Below, piece by piece: positions 16,131 to 25,210 of a stretch of DNA of 64,000 nt. The stretch spans positions 29,708 through 93,707 of the forward strand of contig NZ_FQXM01000016.1 of the NCBI RefSeq assembly GCF_900129965.1, in the 5' to 3' direction. Origin of the DNA: Clostridium grantii DSM 8605. Lineage in GTDB: Bacteria; Bacillota; Clostridia; Clostridiales; Clostridiaceae. Below the pieces are notes generated by a model, which was not told the origin of the DNA, did not search any database, and saw only the letters and a list, made by a program, of their open reading frames with translations. Position 1 is the stretch's first letter. Every line of letters starts with the position of its first letter. The translations under genes were made by a program, and so were the position numbers.

Positions 16131-16700
16131 ATGGAAAATGTTAATGTATATGAAATATTAAAAGATGTAGAGGCTTTATTAGAAGGACATTTCTTGTTAT
16201 CATCTGGAAGACACAGTAATAGATATTGTCAATGCGCTAAATTACTTCAATACCCAGATAAAGCAGAAAAAGTAGTTTCTGTTATTAAAGATAAACTTAA
16301 GGATGTAGATTTTGATTTGGTAGTAGGGCCTGCTATGGGTGGAATAGTAGTTGCTTATGAAGTAGGAAGACAAGTAGGAAAACCAGCTATTTTCACAGAA
16401 AGAGTAGATGGAAAGATGGCTCTTAGAAGAGGTTTTGAAATCAAAAAGGGTCAAAAAATTATTATTAGTGAGGATGTAGTAACTACAGGAAAATCTTCTT
16501 TGGAAACCGTTGAAGTTCTTGAAGCTTTAGGGGGAGAGGTTGTAGGAATATGCTGTTTAGTAGATAGAAAAAGTAGCTCTATAGATTTACCAATATACAG
16601 TGCTATAGCAATAGATGTAGAAAGTTATGAAAAAGATAATTGTCCTTTATGTAAAGAAGGGATTGAATATGTTAAGCCAGGAAGCAGAGCTATTAAGTAA
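16131..16700 (+). CDS. pyrE: Orotate phosphoribosyltransferase
   Basis: Adds ribose phosphate from PRPP to orotate. It has 189 residues. HFLLSSGRHSNRYCQCAKLL contains the orotate-side residues, VVGPAMGGIVVAYEVG the pyrophosphate loop, and IIISEDVVTTGKSSLE (about 107-122) the PRPP-binding motif. The start ATG 16131 has a GGGGG-type site eight bases upstream, whereas the frame opens with a TTG at 16116. It is the last gene of the pyr operon; a hairpin overlaps its stop codon. Confidence 0.96.
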   Translation: MENVNVYEILKDVEALLEGHFLLSSGRHSNRYCQCAKLLQYPDKAEKVVSVIKDKLKDVDFDLVVGPAMGGIVVAYEVGRQVGKPAIFTERVDGKMALRRGFEIKKGQKIIISEDVVTTGKSSLETVEVLEALGGEVVGICCLVDRKSSSIDLPIYSAIAIDVESYEKDNCPLCKEGIEYVKPGSRAIK

Positions 16701-16712
16701 TTGCTCTGCTTT
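16683..16712 (+). terminator. Weak hairpin at the end of pyrE
   Basis: AGCAGAGC (16683-16690) pairs perfectly with GCTCTGCT (16703-16710), with the pyrE stop codon inside the loop. Only a short T run follows, so read-through into carAB is likely. Confidence 0.5.
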
Positions 16713-16730
16713 ATAATGAAAATTGATTTA

Positions 16731-16759
16731 TTGACAAAAGAAAAAATAAATGATAATCT
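16731..16759 (+). promoter_or_regulatory. Promoter of carAB
   Basis: TTGACA (16731-16736) and TAATCT (16754-16759) are 17 bases apart. Directly downstream lie two identical 17-base copies of ATGTATAAATATAAAAA (16760-16776 and 16780-16796). No PyrR site is visible here, so carAB may be regulated differently from pyrBICFKDE, possibly with arginine demand. Confidence 0.65.
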
Positions 16760-16838
16760 ATGTATAAATATAAAAATTAATGTATAAATATAAAAAATAT
16801 TTATTGTTCAATGAATCCCCAAATGAGGAGGTTACTAA

Positions 16839-17900
16839 ATGAAAGCTGTTTTATATCTAGAAGACGGGACATTATTTGAAGGTGAAGGTTTTGGGAGTGA
16901 GGGAACTACTGTTGGAGAAATTGTATTTAATACATCTATGACAGGGTACCAAGAAATCTTAACAGATCCATCTTATGCAGGGCAAATAGTTAATATGACT
17001 TATCCACTGATAGGTAACTATGGTGTTAATATAGAAGAAAATGAATCTAAAAGCATCCATGCAAGAGGGTTTATTGTGAAATCTATTTGTAAAAATCCAT
17101 CTAATTATAAGAGCGAGAAATCTTTACATAATTTTCTTGAGGAAAATAATATAGTGGGTATTGCAAATGTGGATACAAGAAAAATTACAAGAAAAATAAG
17201 AACAGCAGGGACAATGAGATGTGTAATATCAACTGAATCAAAGTCAATTATTGAACTTGCTCAAATTATAGATGCTCATGAAATAAGTAAAGAATTAGTT
17301 AAAGAGGTTAGTGTTAAAGAGCCTCTTAGAATTAAAGGTGAAGGCTTAAAAGTTGCGGTGATGGATTTTGGAGCTAAAAACAATATAATTGAAAATTTAA
17401 AATTAAGAGAATGTGATATAACCATTTTCCCATATGATACAAAATTTGAGGAAATTCAAGCTATAAAACCAGATGGGGTTATGTTAACTAATGGACCAGG
17501 AGACCCAAAAGATATTATTGAAGTTACAAAAGAAATAAAAAAAGTAATAGAAGTATATCCTACATTTGGGATTTGTTTGGGACATCAATTGATGGCTTTA
17601 ACTTTGGGTGGAGATACTTATAAAATGAAGTTTGGTCATAGAGGTGGAAATCATGGTATTTTAGATTTAGATAGAGATAAAGCATTTATAACATCTCAAA
17701 ATCATGGATATGCAGTATGTGAAGATAGTTTAAAGGGAAAAGACATTAAAATAACTCATATAAATTTAAATGATAATACTATAGAAGGTATAAAACACAC
17801 TGAATTACCAGTGTTTTCAGTTCAATTCCATCCAGAAGGTGCACCGGGACCTATTGATACAACTTATTTGTTTGACAAATTTATTGAGAGCATGAGATAA
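16839..17900 (+). CDS. carA: Carbamoyl-phosphate synthase small subunit
   Basis: The 353-residue glutaminase subunit releases ammonia from glutamine for CarB. The N-terminal domain carries FNTSMTGYQEILTDPSY. The class I amidotransferase domain has the nucleophile Cys in FGICLGHQLMAL (about residue 247) and the His-Glu pair in VQFHPEGAPGP near the C-terminus. GAGGAGG precedes the ATG. It lies 19 bases before carB and forms one unit with it. Confidence 0.97.
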   Translation: MKAVLYLEDGTLFEGEGFGSEGTTVGEIVFNTSMTGYQEILTDPSYAGQIVNMTYPLIGNYGVNIEENESKSIHARGFIVKSICKNPSNYKSEKSLHNFLEENNIVGIANVDTRKITRKIRTAGTMRCVISTESKSIIELAQIIDAHEISKELVKEVSVKEPLRIKGEGLKVAVMDFGAKNNIIENLKLRECDITIFPYDTKFEEIQAIKPDGVMLTNGPGDPKDIIEVTKEIKKVIEVYPTFGICLGHQLMALTLGGDTYKMKFGHRGGNHGILDLDRDKAFITSQNHGYAVCEDSLKGKDIKITHINLNDNTIEGIKHTELPVFSVQFHPEGAPGPIDTTYLFDKFIESMR

Positions 17901-17919
17901 AAAGAAGGGGAGTGAAGAT

Positions 17920-20900
17920 ATGCCATTAGATAAAACCTTAAAAAAAGTTATTATACTTGGATCTGGACCAATAATTATAGGGCAGGCAGCGGAATTTGAT
18001 TATTCAGGCACACAGGCTTGTAAGGCAATAAGAGAAGAAGGTATAGAAACTATATTGGTAAATTCAAATCCAGCAACTATAATGACAGATTTTCAGATTG
18101 CAGATAAAGTTTATATAGAGCCATTAACAGTTCCTTGTTTAGAAAGAATAATTGAAAAAGAAAAACCAGATGGAATATTGGCTGGTTTTGGAGGACAGAC
18201 AGCATTAAACCTTGCTATGGAAATGGGTAAGCTAGGAATTTTAGAAAAGCATAATGTGAAGTTATTAGGTATCAATAGTGAAGCTATTATTAAAGCTGAA
18301 GATAGAGATGAATTCAAAAAATTGATGATAGAGATAGATGAGCCTATACCGCAGAGTACTATTGCTACCAACATTGAGCAATGTAGAGAGTTTGTAAATG
18401 AAACAGGATTGCCTATTATTATTAGACCAGCCTATACATTAGGTGGAACAGGTGGAGGAATTGCTGAAACGCTAGAAGAATATGAAGAAATTTGTGAAAT
18501 GGGATTGATGATGAGTCCAATTAATCAAATTTTATTAGAGAGAAGTGTAGCAGGCTGGAAAGAACTTGAATATGAAGTTATGAGAGATGCAAAAGATAAT
18601 TGTATTATAGTATGTAACATGGAGAATATTGATCCTGTAGGAGTTCATACTGGGGATAGTATAGTTGTAGTTCCTTCTCAAACTTTAAGAGATACAGAGT
18701 ATCATATGCTAAGAAATTCTGCACTTAAAATTATTAGAAGTTTAAAAATAGAGGGTGGATGTAACATTCAGTTTGCTTTAAATCCATACTCAAGTGAATA
18801 TATAGTTATTGAAGTTAATCCAAGGGTTAGCCGTTCATCAGCTCTTGCATCAAAAGCAGCAGGATATCCTATTTCTAAAATAGCAGCTAAAATAGCTATA
18901 GGGTATAGTTTGGATGAATTAAAAAATTATGTTACCAAGAATTCAAGTGCTTGTTTTGAGCCAACCTTGGATTATATAGTAGTAAAAATGCCTAAGTGGC
19001 CTTTCGATAAATTTACTACTGCTGAGAGAAAGCTAGGCACTCAAATGAAGGCTACAGGAGAAGTTATGGCTATTGACAGAAACTTTGAAAGTGCACTTTT
19101 GAAAGCTATAACTTGCTTGGAAGGTAATTTGATTGGATTAAAGTTAGATAAGCTTAGCGATTTAAATGAAGAAGAATTAATTGCAAAAATAAAAAAACAA
19201 GATGATGAGAGAATATTTGCTATAGCCGAGGCAATAAGAAGAGACATTACTTTAGAGCAGATTCATAAAATAACAAAAATAGATATGTGGTTTTTAAATG
19301 GTATAAACAACATTGTTAGTGTTGAGAAAAGACTAAAAAGCAAGTTTGTTGATGATGAACTTATAGCTGAAGCTTGTAGTTTAGGTTTAACTAATGAACA
19401 AATTAGTTCCCTTTCTAATATCAGTGAGGATAAAATAGAAATTTTTAGAAGACTTAAAAATATTTATCCTGTATATAAAATTGTTGATACCTGTAGTGGT
19501 GAATTTGAAGCAGAAACACCATATTACTACTCTTGTTATGATGAGGAAGAAGAAAATGTGATTTCTGATAAAGAGAAAATAATGGTTATAGGTTCAGGGC
19601 CTATTAGAATAGGTCAAGGAATTGAATTTGATTATAGTTGCGTTCATGGAGCTTGGGCAATTAAAGAAGCGGGATATGAGTCTATTATGATGAATAACAA
19701 TCCGGAAACTGTAAGTACTGATTTCGATACTGCTGACAAATTATATTTTGAATCTTTAAATATTGATGATGTAATGAATGTAGTATATAAGGAAAAACCT
19801 AAAGGCGTTGTTCTTCAATTTGGAGGGCAAACCTCAATTAATTTAGCAGAAAAATTACATGCTAGAGGGGTTAATATTCTAGGAACGGGGTATGAGGCAA
19901 TAGATTTAGCAGAAAATAGAGAGAAGTTTAGAGATCTATTAGAAAGTATTAATGTTAAATCACCTTCTGGTGAGGCTGTAACTTCCATTGAAGGAGCATT
20001 TAAAGTTGTAGAAAAATTAGGATATCCTGTATTAGTTAGACCTTCATATGTTATTGGTGGAAGAGGCATGGAAGTAGTATATGATGATGTTTCATTAAAA
20101 AGATATATAAGTGAAGCAGTAGATGCATCTACGGATCAACCTATTCTTATAGATAAATACGTACAAGGTACTGAAATAGAAGTAGATTGCTTATGTGATG
20201 GTAAGGATATATTAATACCAGGAATAATGGAACATGTTGAGAGAACAGGAGTACATTCAGGAGATAGTATAACCGTATATCCGACTATGACTTTACCGGA
20301 AGAAGTGCTTGAAAAATTAGTGGAGATTACTGAGAAGATTGGTAAAGCCTTAAATATTATGGGTTTGATGAATATTCAATATGTATATGATGGAGAGGAA
20401 ATTTATGTAATAGAGGTAAATCCGAGAGCATCTAGAACAGTTCCAATACTAAGTAAAGTTACAGCTGTGCCTATGGTGAAAATTGCCGTAGATATAATGC
20501 TTGGCAAGAGTTTAGAAGAGCTGGGATATGGTATAGGGTTATTGAAGGATAGTAAATTATATGCGGCTAAATTCCCTGTATTCTCCAATGAAAAATTGTC
20601 AAATGTAGATACTTACTTAGGGCCAGAAATGAAATCAACTGGAGAAGTCCTGGGAATAGATAAAGATTTAGATGCGGCTATTTATAAAGGTTTTTTAGCA
20701 TCAGGAATGAAGTTTAATTTAGAAGGTTCACTATATGTAGCTATTAAAGATGTAGATAAAGAAGAAGCTACTCATACTATAAGAGAGTTTCATGAACAAG
20801 GCTTTAATATATTTGCATCTAAAGGAACAGCTGAAAAATTAAAAGAAGAAAAAATTCCATGTGAAATTCTAGATAAAGAAGAATTATTTAATAATATTGC

Positions 20901-21105
20901 AGATAAACAAATTAGCCTTATTTTAAATACTCCTACAAAAGGAAATATAGTAGGAACTGATGGTTTTATGATTAGAAGAAAAGCTTCAGAAAATAGAATT
21001 CCAGTTTTCACATGTATAGATACAGCTAATCTATATCTAAGAACCATAAATTTCTTGAAGGAAGAAAATACAATAGATTTTTATGCATTAAACAGCTATT
21101 TCTAA
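17920..21105 (+). CDS. carB: Carbamoyl-phosphate synthase large subunit
   Basis: At 1061 residues this is a full-length CarB that makes carbamoyl phosphate from bicarbonate, ammonia and two ATP. Its two homologous ATP-grasp halves both show the GSGPI(I/R)IGQ(A/G) start (about residues 11-19 and 555-563) and the EVNPR(V/A)SR metal site (about 299-306 and 826-833). The C-terminal allosteric MGS-like domain (about 930-1061) would bind UMP or similar effectors. It supplies both the pyr operon and arginine synthesis. Confidence 0.98.
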   Translation: MPLDKTLKKVIILGSGPIIIGQAAEFDYSGTQACKAIREEGIETILVNSNPATIMTDFQIADKVYIEPLTVPCLERIIEKEKPDGILAGFGGQTALNLAMEMGKLGILEKHNVKLLGINSEAIIKAEDRDEFKKLMIEIDEPIPQSTIATNIEQCREFVNETGLPIIIRPAYTLGGTGGGIAETLEEYEEICEMGLMMSPINQILLERSVAGWKELEYEVMRDAKDNCIIVCNMENIDPVGVHTGDSIVVVPSQTLRDTEYHMLRNSALKIIRSLKIEGGCNIQFALNPYSSEYIVIEVNPRVSRSSALASKAAGYPISKIAAKIAIGYSLDELKNYVTKNSSACFEPTLDYIVVKMPKWPFDKFTTAERKLGTQMKATGEVMAIDRNFESALLKAITCLEGNLIGLKLDKLSDLNEEELIAKIKKQDDERIFAIAEAIRRDITLEQIHKITKIDMWFLNGINNIVSVEKRLKSKFVDDELIAEACSLGLTNEQISSLSNISEDKIEIFRRLKNIYPVYKIVDTCSGEFEAETPYYYSCYDEEEENVISDKEKIMVIGSGPIRIGQGIEFDYSCVHGAWAIKEAGYESIMMNNNPETVSTDFDTADKLYFESLNIDDVMNVVYKEKPKGVVLQFGGQTSINLAEKLHARGVNILGTGYEAIDLAENREKFRDLLESINVKSPSGEAVTSIEGAFKVVEKLGYPVLVRPSYVIGGRGMEVVYDDVSLKRYISEAVDASTDQPILIDKYVQGTEIEVDCLCDGKDILIPGIMEHVERTGVHSGDSITVYPTMTLPEEVLEKLVEITEKIGKALNIMGLMNIQYVYDGEEIYVIEVNPRASRTVPILSKVTAVPMVKIAVDIMLGKSLEELGYGIGLLKDSKLYAAKFPVFSNEKLSNVDTYLGPEMKSTGEVLGIDKDLDAAIYKGFLASGMKFNLEGSLYVAIKDVDKEEATHTIREFHEQGFNIFASKGTAEKLKEEKIPCEILDKEELFNNIADKQISLILNTPTKGNIVGTDGFMIRRKASENRIPVFTCIDTANLYLRTINFLKEENTIDFYALNSYF

Positions 21106-21152
21106 GGTATTATGTCTTAATCAACAAAAAAAATAAATTTTTATTAAAAAAG

Positions 21153-21186
21153 TCCTTGAAATTTTGAATTTTCAAGGATTTTTTTG
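21153..21186 (+). terminator. Terminator after carB
   Basis: A nine-pair stem, TCCTTGAAA (21153-21161) with TTTCAAGGA (21170-21178), is followed by a T run. Confidence 0.9.
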
Positions 21187-21320
21187 TATAATAAGATTAG
21201 TGTATTTAAATTTCACAACTAAGATTATTTTATTCATATATATGAAAGAATAATATTTATAAAATAGATGATTAGTTTTATAATGAGTTTCATTAATAAA
21301 ATGTTAAGTGGGAGGATTCT

Positions 21321-22145
21321 ATGGCTAAACCTAGTATATTTAGTAATAACTACGATAAAAAAATGAGAGAAAGAAAAAAAAGAAGAAAAACAATACTAAC
21401 TTTAATTCTCATAGTATTAATATTGGGAGTTGCAATTTTTTTCGGAAATGAAAAATTCTCTAATACTATTTCGGGATTAATTAAACAAAATAGTACTGGC
21501 GATAACATAAAATTAGTTGAAGATGATGCAGCAATAACTGATGATGTAGTTTCTGAAGATGAAACTAAAGATGAAACTGAAGATGAAACTAAAAATATAG
21601 ATCAAGATACTTCTATTGATGAAAAGGAAAATGCAACAGAGCTAACAGAAATGCTTGAGTTTAATTTACCCAGTGGAGATAAGGTAATAGCAACATTAGA
21701 TATAAATAATGAAATAAAAACTTTTAATAATATACAGAGGGATAATAACCAATATACAATCAACCCATCAAAAGATAAAGCTGTAATTTTAGATGTCAAA
21801 ACACAAAGTATTGTTTTACTTCAAATCGATGGTAGTGTAACTGATATTACTGATGAATCATACAAATCCTCTGGAGGAAAAGTTTATACCAAAGAGGCTA
21901 TAATTGAAAGTAATCCTAATTATACATGGGTAACTTCACCTAAATTTATTAATGATGATAAATTAGCTTATGTTACACAATTACCATGGTTTAAAAGTGA
22001 TGGGGATTTATATTTGTGGGAATACTCTATATCTAAAAAAAACTATATAAATAAAAATTATAAAGGAAAACAAATTGAGTTTGGAAATCTTACGGAAACA
22101 GGACTTGAAACTTATATAGATGGAAATATGAAAATTTTAAATTAA
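21321..22145 (+). CDS. Membrane-anchored protein with acidic linker, function unknown
   Basis: 274 residues. A very basic N-terminus (KKMRERKKRRK) precedes one membrane helix at about residues 24-41, so the rest is outside. An acidic, repetitive linker (DETKDETEDETK) at about 78-95 leads to a C-terminal domain of about 170 residues with beta-strand character and paired phrases such as KAVILDVKTQSIVLLQIDG and DDKLAYVTQLPWF. These recall beta-propeller-type or TolB-like blades, but not enough for a family call. GGGAGG precedes the ATG. It follows the carB terminator and precedes an isomerase-like gene by 40 bases. Confidence 0.7.
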   Translation: MAKPSIFSNNYDKKMRERKKRRKTILTLILIVLILGVAIFFGNEKFSNTISGLIKQNSTGDNIKLVEDDAAITDDVVSEDETKDETEDETKNIDQDTSIDEKENATELTEMLEFNLPSGDKVIATLDINNEIKTFNNIQRDNNQYTINPSKDKAVILDVKTQSIVLLQIDGSVTDITDESYKSSGGKVYTKEAIIESNPNYTWVTSPKFINDDKLAYVTQLPWFKSDGDLYLWEYSISKKNYINKNYKGKQIEFGNLTETGLETYIDGNMKILN

Positions 22146-22185
22146 TAGTTAAACTGAGATACCTATAAATAGGGAGTGATGAAAA

Positions 22186-22977
22186 ATGAATATGGAAATA
22201 GGATTATCTTCCGCATGTTTTTATCCTAAAGTAGAAGTAGAAGATTCTATTCAACTAATGAAGAGACTAGGCTTTGATATAGGAGAATTATTTATTAACA
22301 CTCCAAGTGAATTTGGTTTAGACTTTGGTAAAATTTTGAATGAAAACAAACAAAAATATGATTTCAAAATAAATTCTATTCATGGGTTCTCATCTTTCTT
22401 TGAACCATTAATTTTTAGTGAATATAAAAGAAGAAGCAAAGATATGATGGAAATATTCAAGAAATTATGTGTTTTAGGTAATTATGTGGGGGCAGATTCT
22501 TATACTTTTCATGGTATGAGATTAATGGATAGTGGAAGTATTTCAAAGAAATCAATTTTTGAGATTTATAATGAATTGGCTTATATAGCTAATGAATGTG
22601 GTATAAAATTTTCACAAGAGAATGTATCATGGTGTATGTCATCTAAATTAAGTTTTTTGGAAGAATTAAAAGAAAAGGTTAAATATCCATTAAACTTTAC
22701 ATTAGATATTAAGCAAGCTAATAAAGCGGGTACAAAAGTAGAGGAATATATAAAAATTATGGGAAATAAAATTTGCAATTTTCATATAAATGATTATGAT
22801 GATGAAAATGTATGTTTATTACCAGGAAAGGGGAAGGTGGATTATATAAGCATAATTAACCAATTAAAGGAAATTGATTATAAAGGTATAGGTATAATCG
22901 AAGTTTATGGAGATAATTATAAAGAGTTTTCAGAGCTTGCAGAAAGTAAAAATCATTTAAATAGCTTATTTTATTAA
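22186..22977 (+). CDS. Sugar phosphate isomerase/epimerase-like TIM barrel
   Basis: A 263-residue protein of the xylose isomerase-like/AP endonuclease 2 TIM-barrel superfamily. Likely metal ligands occur in order: His in SYTFHGMR, Glu in FSQENVSW, Asp in FTLDIKQA, His in NFHINDYD and Glu in IGIIEVYG. The sugar it acts on is unknown. GGGAG lies ahead of the ATG. It may share a transcript with the anchored protein before it. Confidence 0.75.
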   Translation: MNMEIGLSSACFYPKVEVEDSIQLMKRLGFDIGELFINTPSEFGLDFGKILNENKQKYDFKINSIHGFSSFFEPLIFSEYKRRSKDMMEIFKKLCVLGNYVGADSYTFHGMRLMDSGSISKKSIFEIYNELAYIANECGIKFSQENVSWCMSSKLSFLEELKEKVKYPLNFTLDIKQANKAGTKVEEYIKIMGNKICNFHINDYDDENVCLLPGKGKVDYISIINQLKEIDYKGIGIIEVYGDNYKEFSELAESKNHLNSLFY

Positions 22978-23118
22978 AAAGCTTATTGTAAAAAATTCAG
23001 TTTAGTTTATAATAGGAATGTGGCAAAAATATTCATTTGTCACTATTATTATACTTTTATCTATGTTATAATGTTAAAAGTCTAAAATAGAAAGTTCGTG
23101 GAGTTGGAGGAATACTAG

Positions 23119-24411
23119 ATGAATACTAAAGTAGAGCAATTAGAAGGTAATATTGTTAAATTAGAGATAACTGTAGAAAAAGAGGCTTTTAATGCAGCAA
23201 TGCAAAAGGCATACAAGAAAAATCTTAAGAATTTTAATATTCCAGGATTTAGAAAAGGTAAAGTTCCAATGGCTATGGTAAAAAGATATTATGGTGAATC
23301 TTTTCTTTATGAAGATGCTATTAATTTTTGCTGTGATGATACATATCCAAAAGCTATTGAAGAAAACAGCATAAGCCCAGTTGATTATCCTAAAATCGAC
23401 ATTGTACAAATTGGAGAAGGAAAAGATCTTATATATACTGCAGAAGTAGTTGTAAAACCAGAAGTTAAATTGGGAGAATACAAAGGAATAGAAGTTAAAA
23501 AAGTATCTTACCCAGTAACTGATGAACTTATAGAAAATGAAATTAAAGCAATTCAAAACAAGAATGCTAGAGTAATTGACAACAATGAAAAAGAAGTAGA
23601 AAATGGAGATACAGCTGTTATTGACTTCAAAGGATTTGTTGATGGAGAAGCTTTTGCTGGTGGAGAAGGAAATGATTTTTCACTTGAAATAGGTTCAGGC
23701 TCATTCATTGATAACTTTGAAGAGCAACTTATAGGAGCTAAAGTTGGGGAAGAAAAAGAAGTAAATGTAACATTCCCAGAAAACTATGGTAGTGAAGAGT
23801 TAAATGGTAAGCCAGCTTTATTTAAAGTATCAGTTAAAGGAATCAAAACTAAAGAATTACCATCTTTAGATGATGAGTTTGCTCAAGATGTTTCAGAATT
23901 TGATACTTTTGAAGAATTTAAATCTGACTTAAGAACTAAGAAAGAAAAAGAAAATTCAGAAAAAGAAAAAGTTGAGTATGAAGCAGCAGCACTTGATTTA
24001 GTTACTGATAACTCAGAAGTAGATATTCCAGAAGTTATGGTAAAAGGTGAAATAGATGGTATGGTTAAAGATTTCGAAACAAGATTATCTTACCAAGGAT
24101 TAGATTTAAAGACATACCTACAATACACTAATTCTAGTGAAGAAAAACTTAGAGAATTAATGAAAGAAAATGCTGAAAGAAAAGTAAAAACTGAGCTAGT
24201 ATTAGAAGCTATTATAAAAGCAGAAAATATAGAAGCTACAGATGAAGAAATTAAAGCTAAAGCAGAAGAAATGGCTAAAAGATATACAGATGGCGATTCT
24301 GCAGCATTAGCAGAACAATTAATGGGTGCTCAAAAACACATGATGAGTATGCAAGTAGTGAATGAAAAAGTTATAGAATTAATAATCTCTAATGCTAAAG
24401 AGATAGCTTAA
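23119..24411 (+). CDS. tig: Trigger factor chaperone/prolyl isomerase
   Basis: The 430-residue ribosome-bound chaperone. The ribosome-docking signature GFRKGKVP is at residues 43-50. The FKBP-type prolyl isomerase domain follows at about 150-245 (GDTAVIDFKGFVDGEAFAGGEG) and the long helical chaperone arms run to the C-terminus. GGAGG precedes the ATG. It begins the conserved clostridial run tig-clpP-clpX-lonB-lonA-engB but has its own terminator. Confidence 0.98.
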   Translation: MNTKVEQLEGNIVKLEITVEKEAFNAAMQKAYKKNLKNFNIPGFRKGKVPMAMVKRYYGESFLYEDAINFCCDDTYPKAIEENSISPVDYPKIDIVQIGEGKDLIYTAEVVVKPEVKLGEYKGIEVKKVSYPVTDELIENEIKAIQNKNARVIDNNEKEVENGDTAVIDFKGFVDGEAFAGGEGNDFSLEIGSGSFIDNFEEQLIGAKVGEEKEVNVTFPENYGSEELNGKPALFKVSVKGIKTKELPSLDDEFAQDVSEFDTFEEFKSDLRTKKEKENSEKEKVEYEAAALDLVTDNSEVDIPEVMVKGEIDGMVKDFETRLSYQGLDLKTYLQYTNSSEEKLRELMKENAERKVKTELVLEAIIKAENIEATDEEIKAKAEEMAKRYTDGDSAALAEQLMGAQKHMMSMQVVNEKVIELIISNAKEIA

Positions 24412-24439
24412 ATTAAAAATCAAATAAAAATATATAAAT

Positions 24440-24470
24440 AATTGCCAGAAAAAAATCTGGCAATTATTTT
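24440..24470 (+). terminator. Terminator after tig
   Basis: AATTGCCAGA (24440-24449) pairs with TCTGGCAATT (24456-24465), followed by ATTTT. Confidence 0.85.
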
Positions 24471-24604
24471 AAATTAGCTCCGTTATTGAAATAAATATGA
24501 GTTAAGTGAATTAAATTATAAATTTAGGTGATAATTTAAAAAAGTAGTGGTATAGTATAATTATAAATAGAGATAAAATATAATATTAAGGGAGGAGAAA
24601 AAAA

Positions 24605-25189
24605 ATGAGTTTAGTACCAGTAGTTGTTGAACAAACAAATAGAGGAGAAAGATCATACGATATATATTCTAGATTGCTTAAAGATAGAATTATTTTCTTA
24701 GGTGAAGAAGTAAATGATGTTACAGCTGGATTAATAGTTGCACAATTATTATTTTTAGAAGCAGAAGATCCAGATAAAGATATATACCTTTATATTAATA
24801 GCCCAGGTGGCTCTATAACCTCAGGAATGGCTATATATGATACTATGCAATATATTAAGCCAGATGTATCTACAATTTGTATAGGAATGGCAGCTTCTAT
24901 GGGAGCATTTCTATTATCAGCTGGAGCAAAGGGGAAAAGATTTGCTTTACCAAATAGTGAAATTATGATTCATCAGCCCTTAGGTGGTTTCAAAGGCCAA
25001 GCAACAGATATAGATATTCATGCTAAAAGAATTTTAAGAACTAAAGATAAATTAAATGAAATCTTAAGCAAAAACACAGGTAAACCATTAGAACAAATAA
25101 AGAAAGATGTTGAAAGAGACTATTTCATGGAAGCTTTCGAAGCAAAAGAATATGGTTTAATTGATGATGTTGTTGAGAGAAAGAAATAA
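24605..25189 (+). CDS. clpP: ATP-dependent Clp protease proteolytic subunit
   Basis: 194 residues, the normal length. The catalytic Ser is in GMAASMGAFLL (about residue 98), the His in IMIHQPLGG (about 123), and the Asp in the KKDVERDYFM region. The INSPGGSITSGMAIYDT substrate strand is intact. GGGAGGAG precedes the ATG. It lies 21 bases before clpX, so ClpP and its unfoldase are made together. Confidence 0.98.
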   Translation: MSLVPVVVEQTNRGERSYDIYSRLLKDRIIFLGEEVNDVTAGLIVAQLLFLEAEDPDKDIYLYINSPGGSITSGMAIYDTMQYIKPDVSTICIGMAASMGAFLLSAGAKGKRFALPNSEIMIHQPLGGFKGQATDIDIHAKRILRTKDKLNEILSKNTGKPLEQIKKDVERDYFMEAFEAKEYGLIDDVVERKK

Positions 25190-25210
25190 ATTTCCTAGAG
25201 AGGTGTAAAG

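Noticed and set aside
23161..23556. 131-codon open frame on the minus strand inside tig
   Set aside because: It is opposite a strong trigger factor gene, has an F/Y/N-rich composition mirroring the codons of tig, and has no ribosome site.
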